A DNA stretch of 64,000 nt from Rhodanobacter sp. (GTDB lineage: Bacteria; Pseudomonadota; Gammaproteobacteria; Xanthomonadales; Rhodanobacteraceae), in assembly GCA_040371205.1 (NCBI GenBank), contig AP031382.1, positions 3,407,562-3,471,561 on the forward strand. Direction: 5' to 3'. Below the pieces are notes generated by a model that saw only the letters and a program-made list of their open reading frames with translations, was not told the origin of the DNA and made no database searches. Each line of letters begins with the position of its first letter. Position 1 is the stretch's first letter. A program made the position numbers and the translations under genes. Below, one piece after another: positions 1 to 9,894 of the stretch.

Positions 1-483
1 ATCGGCTTCCTCTACGCCGGCCTGATGATCGACAAGCAAGGCAACCCCAAGGTCATCGAATTCAACGTGCGCTTCGGCGATCCGGAGACGCAGCCCATCA
101 TGCTGCGCCTGAAGTCGGACCTGGTGGAGCTGGTCGAAGCCGCACTGGACGGCGAGCTGCGCCGCACCCGCGCGCAATGGGACGCGCGCCCGTCCATCGG
201 CGTGGTGATGGCCGCCGCCGGCTACCCCGGCAAGGTGCGCAGCGGCGACGTGATCCACGGACTCGACGGCGACTTCGGCGCGGACGCCAAGGTGTTCCAT
301 GCGGGAACCAAGCTCGATGCCGAAGGCCGCGCGACCACGGCCGGCGGCCGCGTGCTCACCGTCTGCGCGCTGGGCAAGGACATCGCCGCGGCCCGCGAAA
401 CGGCCTACGAAGCGGTAGCGAAGATCCGCTTCGAGGGGGCGTTCTGCCGGCGCGACATCGCGCATCGGGCGCTGCACCGCTGA
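1..483 (+). CDS. purD: Phosphoribosylamine-glycine ligase (GAR synthetase), C-terminal part
   Basis: The last 160 residues of an ATP-grasp ligase that joins phosphoribosylamine and glycine in purine synthesis; the gene is cut by the window edge. The fragment opens with GFLYAGLMID and carries the FNVRFGDPETQ metal/ATP segment typical of PurD, then the C-terminal domain with VVMAAAGYPG and GGRVLTVCALG. The family is about 430 residues long, so roughly the first 270 are missing. It ends in TGA at 481-483. Nothing in the visible part looks damaged. The family assignment rests on these motifs. Confidence 0.93.
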   Translation: MGFLYAGLMIDKQGNPKVIEFNVRFGDPETQPIMLRLKSDLVELVEAALDGELRRTRAQWDARPSIGVVMAAAGYPGKVRSGDVIHGLDGDFGADAKVFHAGTKLDAEGRATTAGGRVLTVCALGKDIAAARETAYEAVAKIRFEGAFCRRDIAHRALHR

Positions 484-615
484 GGGCCATGCGCCGCGCC
501 TGCCCAGCCTGTGCGATCCGCCAGCAGGGAGGTTGCACGCCACGACCCATTCGACGCCGTTGCGCGCGACGGCCGAAGCTTGCTCGCAGCGGAAGCAGGC
601 GACGGCAGGATTCGT

Positions 616-652
616 GCGAGCATGCAGGCAACCTGCATGCCTGCATGCTCGC
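616..652. repeat. Perfect 15-bp inverted repeat between purD and phzF
   Basis: The left arm GCGAGCATGCAGGCA (616-630) is exactly complementary to the right arm at 638-652, with a 7-nt loop (631-637). There is no T-run on either side, so it is not a standard intrinsic terminator. It could end purD transcription with Rho, stabilise the mRNA, or be a REP-like element. It ends 22 nt before the next start codon. Confidence 0.75.
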
Positions 653-674
653 GCTACGGGAGATTCGCGATCCG

Positions 675-1559
675 ATGAACGCCATGCGCACCGTGCGCTT
701 CCACCAGGTCGACGTGTTCAGCGCCGTGCCGTTCAAGGGCAACCCGCTCGCGGTGGTGTTCGACGCCGACGACCTCGATACCGCGCAGATGCAGGCCATC
801 GCGCGTTGGACCAATCTGTCCGAAACCACCTTCCTGCTGGCGCCCAGCGATGCGGAGGCGGACTACCGCGTGCGCATCTTCACCACCGGCGGCGAGTTGC
901 CGTTCGCCGGGCATCCCACCCTGGGTACCGCGCATGCCCTGCGCGCCAGCGGCTACCGGCCGCGCCGGCCGGGTCGGCTGATCCAGCAGTGCGGGGTAGG
1001 CCGGGTGGAGCTGAGCGAGCGCGCACCCGACCGCTGGGCCTTCGCGGCGCCGCCGGCGCGCATCGTGCCGCTGCCGGCCGAGCAACACGCCTTGCTGGTC
1101 CGAGCGCTGGGCAGTGACGCCGTCGACCTGGATGCCACCCCTTGCACGGTCGACAACGGTGCGCCGTGGCTGCTCGTGCGCATGAACACGGCCGACGACT
1201 GCCTGGCGCGGCGGCCCGACGATGCCCTGCTCGCCGCGGCGACCCGTGCGGCCGGCACTCACGGCGCGGCCATCTACGGACCGCATGCCAGCGGCGGCCC
1301 CGCCGATTTCGAGATGCGCTGCCTGATGACCGGCGGCGACTTCGGCTTCGGCGAAGATCCGGTCACCGGCAGCGCCAACGCCGCGCTGGCCTGCCTGCTG
1401 GAAGCGCAGCGACGTCGCCCTGCAGCGCGTTACACGGTGCGCCAGGGCACGGTCTTGCAGCGCGACGGCCGCGTGGCGATCGACCACGACCCCGACGGCC
1501 GCATCTGGATCGGCGGCGATTGCGTCACGGTGATCGAGGGCCGCTTCCGCTGCCCCTGA
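675..1559 (+). CDS. PhzF family isomerase/epimerase-like protein
   Basis: A 294-residue protein of the PhzF family, which shares the diaminopimelate-epimerase fold and includes the isomerase of phenazine synthesis. Family hallmarks: FHQVDVFSAVPFKGNPLAVV at the N-terminus, NLSETTFLL with the catalytic-type glutamate, FAGHPTLGTAHAL, and EDPVTGSANAAL near the C-terminus. The ATG at 675 is chosen because GGGAGA lies about 12 nt upstream; an in-frame ATG at 684 is the alternative. No phenazine genes are nearby, so the substrate is unknown. It converges on eda with a 16-nt gap. Confidence 0.88.
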   Translation: MNAMRTVRFHQVDVFSAVPFKGNPLAVVFDADDLDTAQMQAIARWTNLSETTFLLAPSDAEADYRVRIFTTGGELPFAGHPTLGTAHALRASGYRPRRPGRLIQQCGVGRVELSERAPDRWAFAAPPARIVPLPAEQHALLVRALGSDAVDLDATPCTVDNGAPWLLVRMNTADDCLARRPDDALLAAATRAAGTHGAAIYGPHASGGPADFEMRCLMTGGDFGFGEDPVTGSANAALACLLEAQRRRPAARYTVRQGTVLQRDGRVAIDHDPDGRIWIGGDCVTVIEGRFRCP

Positions 1560-1575
1560 CCGCGCCGGCCGCCGT

Positions 1576-2220
1576 TCAACGCAACGCCGCCGCCTCGCGC
1601 GCCAGTCGTTCGATGCCGGCCCAATCGCCGGCCACGAGCTTGTCCTTGGGCGTGAGCCACGAACCGCCCACGCAGACGACGTTGGGCAGCGCGAGGAAAT
1701 CCAGCGCGCTGGCGAGGCTGATGCCGCCGGTGGGGCAGAAGCGCAGTTGCGGCAGCGGGCTGGCCCAGGCGCCGAGCAGTTTCGCGCCACCGACCGGCAC
1801 CGCCGGAAACAGCTTGAGGTGCCGGTAGCCGCGTTCGAGCAGGCTCATCGCCTCGCCCGCGGTGGCCACGCCGGGCAAGAGCGGCAACGCGTTGGCGTCG
1901 GCGGCATCGAGCAATTTCGGCGAGACGCCGGGCGACACCGCGAAGCGCGCGCCGGCCTGGCGCGCGGCCTCCAGCTGCTGACCGTCGAGCACGGTGCCCA
2001 CGCCCACCACCGCGCCTTCCACTTCGCTGGCGATGGCGCGGATCGCGTCCAGCGCCACCGGCGTGCGCAGGGTCACCTCGATGCTGCGGATGCCGCCCGC
2101 GACCAGCGCGCGCGCCATCGGCACGGCATGCGCCAGTTCGTCGATGATGACCACCGGCACCACGGGTGCCAGCGCGAGGATGTCGGCCAGTTGTTGCTGC
2201 TTGGTTGCTTGTGTGGTCAT
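1576..2220 (-). CDS. eda: 2-dehydro-3-deoxy-6-phosphogluconate (KDPG) aldolase
   Basis: A 214-residue class I aldolase that splits KDPG into pyruvate and glyceraldehyde-3-phosphate, the last step of the Entner-Doudoroff pathway. The sequence shows IEVTLRTP with the catalytic glutamate, VGVGTVL, FAVSPG and HLKLFPA, whose lysine forms the Schiff base, then CPTGGIS for phosphate binding. Length fits the family. It lies 24 nt downstream of edd on the same strand and closes a zwf-pgl-edd-eda operon. Confidence 0.96.
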   Translation of the reverse strand: MTTQATKQQQLADILALAPVVPVVIIDELAHAVPMARALVAGGIRSIEVTLRTPVALDAIRAIASEVEGAVVGVGTVLDGQQLEAARQAGARFAVSPGVSPKLLDAADANALPLLPGVATAGEAMSLLERGYRHLKLFPAVPVGGAKLLGAWASPLPQLRFCPTGGISLASALDFLALPNVVCVGGSWLTPKDKLVAGDWAGIERLAREAAALR

Positions 2221-2244
2221 GGAACGGCTCGCGTGGGGACGGGA

Positions 2245-4089
<1,845 letters not shown>

Positions 4090-4117
4090 GACACGATTCC
4101 GACGATCAGGAAGGGAA

Positions 4118-4233
4118 GCGAGCCAGGGATGGCTCGCCCGCGCATCAGGCGCTTTGCGCCTGATGCGGCGGAGCCCGATCCGGGTTTGACCCGGATCGGG
4201 CGAGTCCAGCAAGGGCAGAAGCCCTTGCTGGAC
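4118..4233. repeat. Four consecutive perfect hairpins in the pgl-edd gap
   Basis: Four back-to-back inverted repeats lie within 116 nt. H1 4118-4137: 7-bp stem GCGAGCC, 6-nt loop. H2 4141-4167: 12-bp stem CGCATCAGGCGC, loop TTT. H3 4173-4201: 13-bp stem GCCCGATCCGGGT, loop TTG. H4 4204-4233: 13-bp stem GTCCAGCAAGGGC, loop AGAA. All arms pair perfectly. None is followed by a clear T-run. Position between cotranscribed genes suggests RNA processing or stability control, or stacked REP-like elements. Confidence 0.9.
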
Positions 4234-4281
4234 ATCAGGCACGGCGCTCCAGGCTCTGAAGCACCATGTCTGCAGGGATTT

Positions 4282-4986
4282 CTAAGGACTCCAATAAACA
4301 TCCAACGGCACCGCATCCTGCTGCACCACGCAGCGGACCGGATATGCCTTCGCCGACTGCGCGCCCTGCTCGACATCCGCCAGCAAGTTGCGCTTGCCTG
4401 CGCCGCACAGCAGCAGGTACAGCGCGCGGGTATCGAGCAGCACCGGCAGGCTCAACGTGATGCGCGGCTCGCCGGCGCCCGCCGCGCGCATCGGCCACAC
4501 CTTGGCCGTGCCGTGCGGATCGGTGGCTTCGGCGAGATGGTCGCCGCCGGGGAAGAACGAAGCGGTATGGCCGTCGTCGCCCATGCCGAGCAGCACCACG
4601 TCGAACGGTGCGGGCAACGCGGCGATGCGCGCCTCGGCCTCGGCCAGGCCTTCTTCCGGCGTGGCGGCGCCGGTGTAGAGCGGCACGAAGTCCGCGGCGG
4701 CCGCCGCGTTCTGCAGCAAGACGGACTTCACCAGCCTCGCGTTGGAACGGTCGTCGGTGTCCGGCACCCAGCGCTCGTCCACCAGGGTGACGGTGACCGC
4801 CGCCCAGTCCAGCGCCTCGTTCGACAAGCGGGCGAAGAACGCCTTGGGCGTGCTGCCGCCGGATACCGCGATCACCGCGCGGCCGCGTGCCGCGATGGCC
4901 TCGCGCAGTTGAGCGGCGACCTTGCCGGCAAGCGCCCCGGCCTGCGCGCCGGCATCGGCGAAATCGTGCGTGATGAGGTTGGACAT
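4282..4986 (-). CDS. pgl: 6-phosphogluconolactonase (DevB type)
   Basis: A 234-residue lactonase of the glucosamine-6-P isomerase-like DevB/Pgl family. It hydrolyses 6-phosphogluconolactone made by Zwf to 6-phosphogluconate. Motifs are AVSGGSTPKAFF, LVDERWVPDTD and LLGMGDDGHTASFFPGG, all typical of Pgl. It starts 11 nt after the zwf stop on the same strand, consistent with translational coupling. The 192-nt gap to edd contains the four-hairpin array. Confidence 0.94.
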   Translation of the reverse strand: MSNLITHDFADAGAQAGALAGKVAAQLREAIAARGRAVIAVSGGSTPKAFFARLSNEALDWAAVTVTLVDERWVPDTDDRSNARLVKSVLLQNAAAAADFVPLYTGAATPEEGLAEAEARIAALPAPFDVVLLGMGDDGHTASFFPGGDHLAEATDPHGTAKVWPMRAAGAGEPRITLSLPVLLDTRALYLLLCGAGKRNLLADVEQGAQSAKAYPVRCVVQQDAVPLDVYWSP

Positions 4987-4997
4987 GGATCAGGCTC

Positions 4998-6464
4998 TTA
5001 CTCGTTGTCCTCGTGCCAGGTGCGGCCGTCGCGCTCGATCAAGGCCACGGCCGCGCTCGGGCCCCAGCTGCCGGCGGCATAGGGACGCGGCGCCTCGTTG
5101 ACGGCGGCCCACGCGGCGAGGATGGGGTCGGCCCAGCGCCACGCGGCTTCCACTTCGTCGCGGCGCATGAACAGCGTGGGGTTGCCGCGCACCACGTCGA
5201 GCAGTAGGCGTTCGTAGGCGTCAGGCTGCGCCACGCCGAAGGCCTCGGCGAAACTCATGTCCAGCGGCACGTGACGCAGGCGCAGGCCGCCGGGGCCGGG
5301 ATCCTTGATGGTGAGCCACAGCTTCACGCCTTCGTCCGGCTGCAGGCGCAGCACCAGGCGGTTCTGCGCCAGCGGGCCGACGCCGGCGCCGAAGATCGAA
5401 TGCGGTACCGGCTTGAACGCCACCACGATCTCCGACACGCGCTCGGGCAGGCGCTTGCCGGTGCGCAGGTAGAACGGCACGCCGGCCCAGCGCCAGTTCT
5501 CGATCTCGGCCTTCAACGCCACGAAGGTTTCGGTGTCCGACTTCGCGCCTTCCAGTTCGTCGAGGTAGCCGGGCACCGACTGGCCTTCGGCCACGCCGGC
5601 GCGGTACTGGCCGCGCACGGTGAGCTGGCCGGCGTTGCTGTCGTCAATGCGCTTGAGCGAGCGCAGCACCTTGAGCTTTTCGTCGCGCACCGCGTCGGGC
5701 GACAGCGAGGCCGGCGCTTCCATCGCCACCATGCACAGCAGCTGCAGCAGGTGGTTCTGCACCATGTCGCGCAGCGCGCCGGCACGGTCGTAGTAGCCGG
5801 CGCGGCGGCCCAGGCCCAGCGTCTCGGCCACGGTGATCTGCACGTGGTCGATGTGGCTGGCGTTCCACAGCGGCTCGAACAGCGCGTTGCCGAAGCGCAG
5901 CGCCAAGAGGTTCTGCACCGTTTCCTTGCCGAGGTAATGGTCGATGCGGTAGGTCTGCGATTCGGCGAACACCTTGCCCACCGCGTCGTTGATGCGGTTG
6001 GCGCTGGCGAGGTCGCGGCCGATGGGTTTTTCCAGCACCACGCGCGAGTGTTCGCCGTTGAGGCCGCACTCGCCGAGCCGGCGGCAAATGTCCTCGAACA
6101 ACTCGGGCGAGGTGGACAGGTAGAACACGCGGATGTGCGCGGGCTGTTCGCCGATCAGCGCGGCGAACGCGTCCCAGCCCTCGTCCTTGCGCGCGTCCAG
6201 CGGGCGGTAGAACACCTGCTGCAGGAAGGCATCGACCTTCGCCGCATCGGCGCCCTTGCCGGCCAGCGATTCGCGCAGCTGGGCGCGGTAACCGTCGTCG
6301 TCCAGCGGCTCGCGGGCCACGCCCACGATGCGGCTGCCGGCCGGAATCTGGCCGTCGGCGTAGCGATGGAACAGCGCCGGCAACAGCTTGCGCAGGGCGA
6401 GATCGCCGGTGCCGCCGAAGATCACCAGGTCGAACGGATCGACCGTCTGGAAAGTAGCCGTCAC
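4998..6464 (-). CDS. zwf: Glucose-6-phosphate 1-dehydrogenase
   Basis: A 488-residue NADP-linked dehydrogenase, first enzyme of the Entner-Doudoroff/pentose-phosphate entry. The nucleotide-binding GGTGDLALRK is at residues 17-26, and the active-site block RIDHYLGKE lies near residue 180. A GTG start at 6464 is preferred: it gives the family length (491 in E. coli) and has AGGTGA just upstream. The frame continues upstream for 43 codons, through the promoter/operator zone. It is divergent from the GntR gene, whose intergenic region carries TGGT repeats. Confidence 0.95.
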   Translation of the reverse strand: MTATFQTVDPFDLVIFGGTGDLALRKLLPALFHRYADGQIPAGSRIVGVAREPLDDDGYRAQLRESLAGKGADAAKVDAFLQQVFYRPLDARKDEGWDAFAALIGEQPAHIRVFYLSTSPELFEDICRRLGECGLNGEHSRVVLEKPIGRDLASANRINDAVGKVFAESQTYRIDHYLGKETVQNLLALRFGNALFEPLWNASHIDHVQITVAETLGLGRRAGYYDRAGALRDMVQNHLLQLLCMVAMEAPASLSPDAVRDEKLKVLRSLKRIDDSNAGQLTVRGQYRAGVAEGQSVPGYLDELEGAKSDTETFVALKAEIENWRWAGVPFYLRTGKRLPERVSEIVVAFKPVPHSIFGAGVGPLAQNRLVLRLQPDEGVKLWLTIKDPGPGGLRLRHVPLDMSFAEAFGVAQPDAYERLLLDVVRGNPTLFMRRDEVEAAWRWADPILAAWAAVNEAPRPYAAGSWGPSAAVALIERDGRTWHEDNE

Positions 6465-6521
6465 ACGATCACCTCGATGCGGGGGAATGGCAGGCCGTGG
6501 GGTCGCGGCCCGTTCCGCGAC

Positions 6522-6656
6522 GATAGTACCAGTGGGATACCACGGCAAGCACCGCCCTGCATACGAATTCATGTGCCCGCTTCGAGCGGTCATTTACGGG
6601 TTCCGTGCGAAATGGACGTCCAGACCGCTTGCGGCCAATGGTTTGCTATTGGTATC
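6522..6656. promoter_or_regulatory. Divergent operator region between zwf and the GntR gene
   Basis: Two pairs of direct repeats face outward. On the minus strand, toward zwf, TGGTATCCCAC is followed by TGGTACTAT (plus-strand span 6522-6543). On the plus strand, toward the regulator, TGGTTTGCTAT is followed by TGGTATC (6639-6656). In both pairs the TGGT units start 11 bp apart. TGGTAT half-sites resemble those of HutC-type GntR regulators (NagR/DasR). Binding is inferred, not shown. Confidence 0.5.
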
Positions 6657-6664
6657 TTGCATGG

Positions 6665-7417
6665 ATGGAAACCGCCCTGGCCCGCGAATACCGCCGCATC
6701 TGCCGCGACCCGTCCAGCCATCAGCCGCTGGCCTACCTGCGCTTGCGCAGCGCGATCCGCAACGTGGTGGAACAGCGCGCCATCGAGCCGGGGCAGGCGT
6801 TGCCCAGCGAACGCGACCTGTCGCAGGCGCTCAAGCTCTCCCGCGTCACCGTGCGCAAGGCGATCGCCGGACTGGTCGAGGAAGGCCTGCTCACCCAGCG
6901 CCACGGCGCGGGCACCTTCATCGCCGAACGCATCGTCAAGCCGATGTCGCGGCTGTCCAGCTTCACCGAGGACCTGCGCGACCGCGGCCTGCGGCCGCGC
7001 TCGGAGTTCTTCGAGCGCAGCGTGGGCGAGGTGACGCCGGAGGAGGCGATGGCGATGAACCTCTCGCCCGGCTCGCTGGTGGTGCGGCTGCACCGCGTGC
7101 GCTACGGGCAGGACGAGCCGCTGGCGATCGAGCGCACCGTGGTGCCCGCCAACGTGCTGGCCGACCCGATGCAGGTGCGCGATTCGCTGTACGAGGTGCT
7201 GGAGTCGCTGGGCTGCCGCCCGAAGCGCGCCTTGCAGCGCCTGCGCGCGGTGTCGCTGAACGCGCACCAGGCGCGCCTGCTGCACGTGGCCGCCGGCAGC
7301 GCCGGGCTCAACATCGAGCGGCGCAGCTTCCTCGACGACGGCCGCGTGGTCGAGTTCACCTGCTCCTGGTACCGCGGCGACATCTACGACTTCGTCGCCG
7401 AACTGCACGCCGACTGA
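6665..7417 (+). CDS. GntR/HutC-family transcriptional regulator, probably for N-acetylglucosamine use
   Basis: A 250-residue regulator. Residues about 30-85 form the winged helix-turn-helix (LPSERDLSQALKLSRVTVRK, then a wing with GAGTFIAE). The rest is a UTRA ligand-binding domain, with paired FTEDLRDRGL and AIERTVVPA segments. The ATG at 6665 begins METALAREYRR; an in-frame ATG at 6605 would add 20 unlikely residues. It lies 24 nt upstream of the SIS-domain deaminase and nagA, so a phosphorylated amino sugar is the likely effector. The divergent zwf promoter may also be its target. Confidence 0.88.
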   Translation: METALAREYRRICRDPSSHQPLAYLRLRSAIRNVVEQRAIEPGQALPSERDLSQALKLSRVTVRKAIAGLVEEGLLTQRHGAGTFIAERIVKPMSRLSSFTEDLRDRGLRPRSEFFERSVGEVTPEEAMAMNLSPGSLVVRLHRVRYGQDEPLAIERTVVPANVLADPMQVRDSLYEVLESLGCRPKRALQRLRAVSLNAHQARLLHVAAGSAGLNIERRSFLDDGRVVEFTCSWYRGDIYDFVAELHAD

Positions 7418-7441
7418 CCCCCTTCCCCACACGAGAGAGCC

Positions 7442-8473
7442 ATGCACGCCAGCGACACCCTGATGTTCCGCGAAGCGCACGAATCCGCCGACGTGGTGGC
7501 CCGCCAGTTCGCCGCCAACGAACGCGTGGTGACCGAGCTCGCCGATGCGCTGCGCGCGCAGCCGCCGCGCTTCATCGTCACCTGCGCGCGCGGCAGCTCC
7601 GACCATGCCGCCGCTTACGCGAAATACGTATTCGAGACCCAGCTCGGCATCGTCACCGCCTCGGCCTCGCCTTCGATCACCTCGGTGTACGCCGCGCCGC
7701 AGCAGTGGGAGGGCGCGCTGTTCATCGGCATCTCGCAGTCGGGCAAGAGTCCCGACCTGGTGCGCAACGCGCAGGCCGCCAAGGCCGCCGGCGCGCGCGT
7801 GGTGGCGATGGTCAACGTGGAAGATTCGCCGCTGGCGCAGATCGCCGACACGGTGATCCCGCTGCATGCCGGCCCGGAGCGCAGCGTGGCCGCCACCAAG
7901 AGCTACCTCGCCGCGCTGGCCGCGATCCTGCACCTGTGCGCGCGCTGGCACGGCGACGCCAAGCTGATCGCCGCGCTGGAAGCCTTGCCCGACGCATTGC
8001 GCAAGGGCTGGGACGCGGACTGGTCGGCGCTGACCGACGGCCTGGTCGACGCGCACAACCTGTTCGTGGTCGGCCGCGGCTTCGGCTTCGCCGCCGCGCT
8101 GGAAGCCGCGCTGAAGTTCAAGGAAACCTGCGGCCTGCACGCCGAGGCGTTCAGCGCCGCCGAGGTGAAGCACGGCCCGATGGCCTTGGTCGGGCCGCAC
8201 TTCCCGGTGCTGTGCTTCGCGCAGGACGACGATACGCTGGACAGCACGCTGGCCGTGGCGAACGAGTTCCGCGGCCGTGGCGCACAAGTACTAGTGGCCG
8301 CGCCGGGCCGCAGCGGCGAAGGCTTCCTGCCGCTCGCCGCCGGCCTGCCGGCCATCTGCACGCCGCTGCTCACCATCCAGAGTTTCTACCGTGCCGCCAG
8401 CGCGCTGGCGCTGCGCCGCGGCTTCAACCCCGACGTGCCGCCGCACCTCAACAAGGTCACTGAAACCGTGTGA
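7442..8473 (+). CDS. SIS-domain glucosamine-6-phosphate deaminase (NagB-II type)
   Basis: A 343-residue protein with two SIS (sugar isomerase) domains, related to the isomerase half of GlmS but lacking the glutaminase half. Motifs include CARGSSDHAAAYAKY, IGISQSGKSPDLV and AEVKHGPMALV. Such proteins next to nagA replace the classical NagB deaminase and convert glucosamine-6-P to fructose-6-P plus ammonia. An AgaS-like role is possible, but the GntR-SIS-NagA order favours GlcNAc catabolism. The ATG at 7442 follows a purine-rich GAGAGAG site. Confidence 0.87.
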   Translation: MHASDTLMFREAHESADVVARQFAANERVVTELADALRAQPPRFIVTCARGSSDHAAAYAKYVFETQLGIVTASASPSITSVYAAPQQWEGALFIGISQSGKSPDLVRNAQAAKAAGARVVAMVNVEDSPLAQIADTVIPLHAGPERSVAATKSYLAALAAILHLCARWHGDAKLIAALEALPDALRKGWDADWSALTDGLVDAHNLFVVGRGFGFAAALEAALKFKETCGLHAEAFSAAEVKHGPMALVGPHFPVLCFAQDDDTLDSTLAVANEFRGRGAQVLVAAPGRSGEGFLPLAAGLPAICTPLLTIQSFYRAASALALRRGFNPDVPPHLNKVTETV

Positions 8474-8508
8474 GCGCGCGGAACTCCGCGGCCCAAGGAA
8501 GGGCCGCA

Positions 8509-8539
8509 CGTTGGCCATCCGCCGCGCGGATGGCCAACG
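8509..8539. repeat. 14-bp perfect hairpin between the deaminase gene and nagA
   Basis: The arm CGTTGGCCATCCGC (8509-8522) pairs perfectly with 8526-8539 around a 3-nt loop. It has no T-tract. The core GGCCATCCG resembles palindromes near 46450 and 61200, so it may belong to a dispersed repeat family. It sits inside a 134-nt gap in an apparent operon. Confidence 0.75.
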
Positions 8540-8607
8540 GAGCAACGGCTTTGCTTTGCCAATTGCTGCGTGACGCCTCATTTCCTCTTTGCGCCGATGC
8601 CCAAGCC

Positions 8608-9747
8608 ATGACCATCGCCCTCACCCACGCCCGCGTCCTCACCGCCCACGGCTGGCGCGACGATCTCGCCGTGCTGGTCGAGGCCGAACGCATCGCCGCC
8701 TTGCTGCCGCACGGCCATCCCGCCGTGCGCGCCGCGCAGGTGCAGGATCTGGCCGGCGCGCTGCTGGTGCCGGGCTTCATCGACACGCAGGTGAACGGCG
8801 GCGGCGGCGCGCTGTTCAACGCCGCGCCCACCGCGGAAACCATCCGCACCATCGGCGCCGCGCACCGCCGGTTCGGCACCACCGGTTTCCTGCCCACGCT
8901 CATCAGCGACAGCGTGGACACCATGCGCGCTGCGCTGGCCGCGGTGGAGCAGGCCTTCGACGACGGCGTGCCGGGCCTGCTCGGCATCCATCTGGAAGGC
9001 CCCTACCTCGCGCCCGAACGCAAGGGCGTGCACGACCCGAAGTGGTTCCATGTGCCGGGCGAGGAAGAACTCGCCCTGCTCTGCGCGCCGCACCGCGGCG
9101 TGCGGCTGGTGACGCTGGCGCCGGAGCGCGTGCCGCACGATGTGATCGCGCGGCTCGCCGCCGCCGGCGTGATCGTCAACGCCGGCCACACCGCCGCCGA
9201 CCACGCCACCGTCCGCGCCGCATTGGCCGCGGGCGTGCGCGGCTTCACCCACCTGTTCAACGCGATGACGCCGCTGGGCAGCCGCGAGCCCGGCGTGGTG
9301 GGCGCCGCGCTGGACGATCCCGGCAGCTGGTGCGGCATCATCGTGGACGGCCACCACGTGCATCCGGCCAGCCTGCGCAACGCCGTCGCCGCCAAGCCGC
9401 GCGGCAAGACACTGCTGGTCACCGACGCCATGCCGCCGGTGGGCGCGGATTCCCCCGAGTACGTGCTCAACGGCGAAACCATCGTCGTGAAGGACGGCAT
9501 CTGCCAGACCGCGGACGGCGTGCTGGCCGGTTCCGCGCTGGACATGGCCGCCGCCGTGCGCAACAGCGTGGCGATGCTCGGCCTGCCGCTGGACGAAGCG
9601 GTACGCATGGCCAGCACCTACCCCGCCGACTTCCTCGGCCTCGGCGCCAGCCACGGCCGCATCGCGGTCGGCTACCGCGCCGATCTCGTGGCGATGGACG
9701 CCGACTGCAAGGTGCAACGCAGCTGGATCGACGGCCGGTCTTCGTAG
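8608..9747 (+). CDS. nagA: N-acetylglucosamine-6-phosphate deacetylase
   Basis: A 379-residue amidohydrolase (E. coli NagA 382). It removes acetate from GlcNAc-6-P to give glucosamine-6-P for the SIS deaminase upstream. Visible landmarks are PGFIDTQVNGGGG, GIHLEGPYLAPERKG with the metal-binding glutamate, VNAGHTAADHA, HLFNAMTPLGSREPG, VDGHHVHP and LLVTDAMPPVG with the catalytic aspartate. The ATG at 8608 gives the family start; an earlier in-frame ATG would add a non-conserved tail through the hairpin. Confidence 0.95.
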   Translation: MTIALTHARVLTAHGWRDDLAVLVEAERIAALLPHGHPAVRAAQVQDLAGALLVPGFIDTQVNGGGGALFNAAPTAETIRTIGAAHRRFGTTGFLPTLISDSVDTMRAALAAVEQAFDDGVPGLLGIHLEGPYLAPERKGVHDPKWFHVPGEEELALLCAPHRGVRLVTLAPERVPHDVIARLAAAGVIVNAGHTAADHATVRAALAAGVRGFTHLFNAMTPLGSREPGVVGAALDDPGSWCGIIVDGHHVHPASLRNAVAAKPRGKTLLVTDAMPPVGADSPEYVLNGETIVVKDGICQTADGVLAGSALDMAAAVRNSVAMLGLPLDEAVRMASTYPADFLGLGASHGRIAVGYRADLVAMDADCKVQRSWIDGRSS

Positions 9748-9814
9748 GCCGGCCCGCGCAAGGCGGCGGGGATTGGTCCCTCCCGTTCGACCATGTCATG
9801 AAAGGCGTGGTTTC

Positions 9815-9860
9815 TATACATCTCGCCAAAACCTGTATAAAAAATGGCAAAATCTATACA
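9815..9860 (+). promoter_or_regulatory. AT-rich promoter zone with three TATA-type repeats before the Fic gene
   Basis: TATACA (9815-9820), TATAAA (9836-9841) and TATACA (9855-9860) recur every 19-21 bp. They are separated by the similar segments GCCAAAAC and GGCAAAATC. The block is clearly richer in A+T than its surroundings. Any of the TATA boxes could be the -10 of the Fic gene; the repetition may also serve as a binding site. The role is inferred. Confidence 0.4.
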
Positions 9861-9894
9861 CGTTGAGATGGCTTGATAAGGAAACGGCCCAGAC

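Noticed and set aside
616-652. Hairpin after purD as an intrinsic terminator
   Set aside because: The stem is perfect but no T-run follows on either strand; kept as an inverted repeat only.
675-1559. Phenazine biosynthesis cluster around the PhzF gene
   Set aside because: No other phz genes are present; PhzF-family proteins are common outside phenazine pathways.
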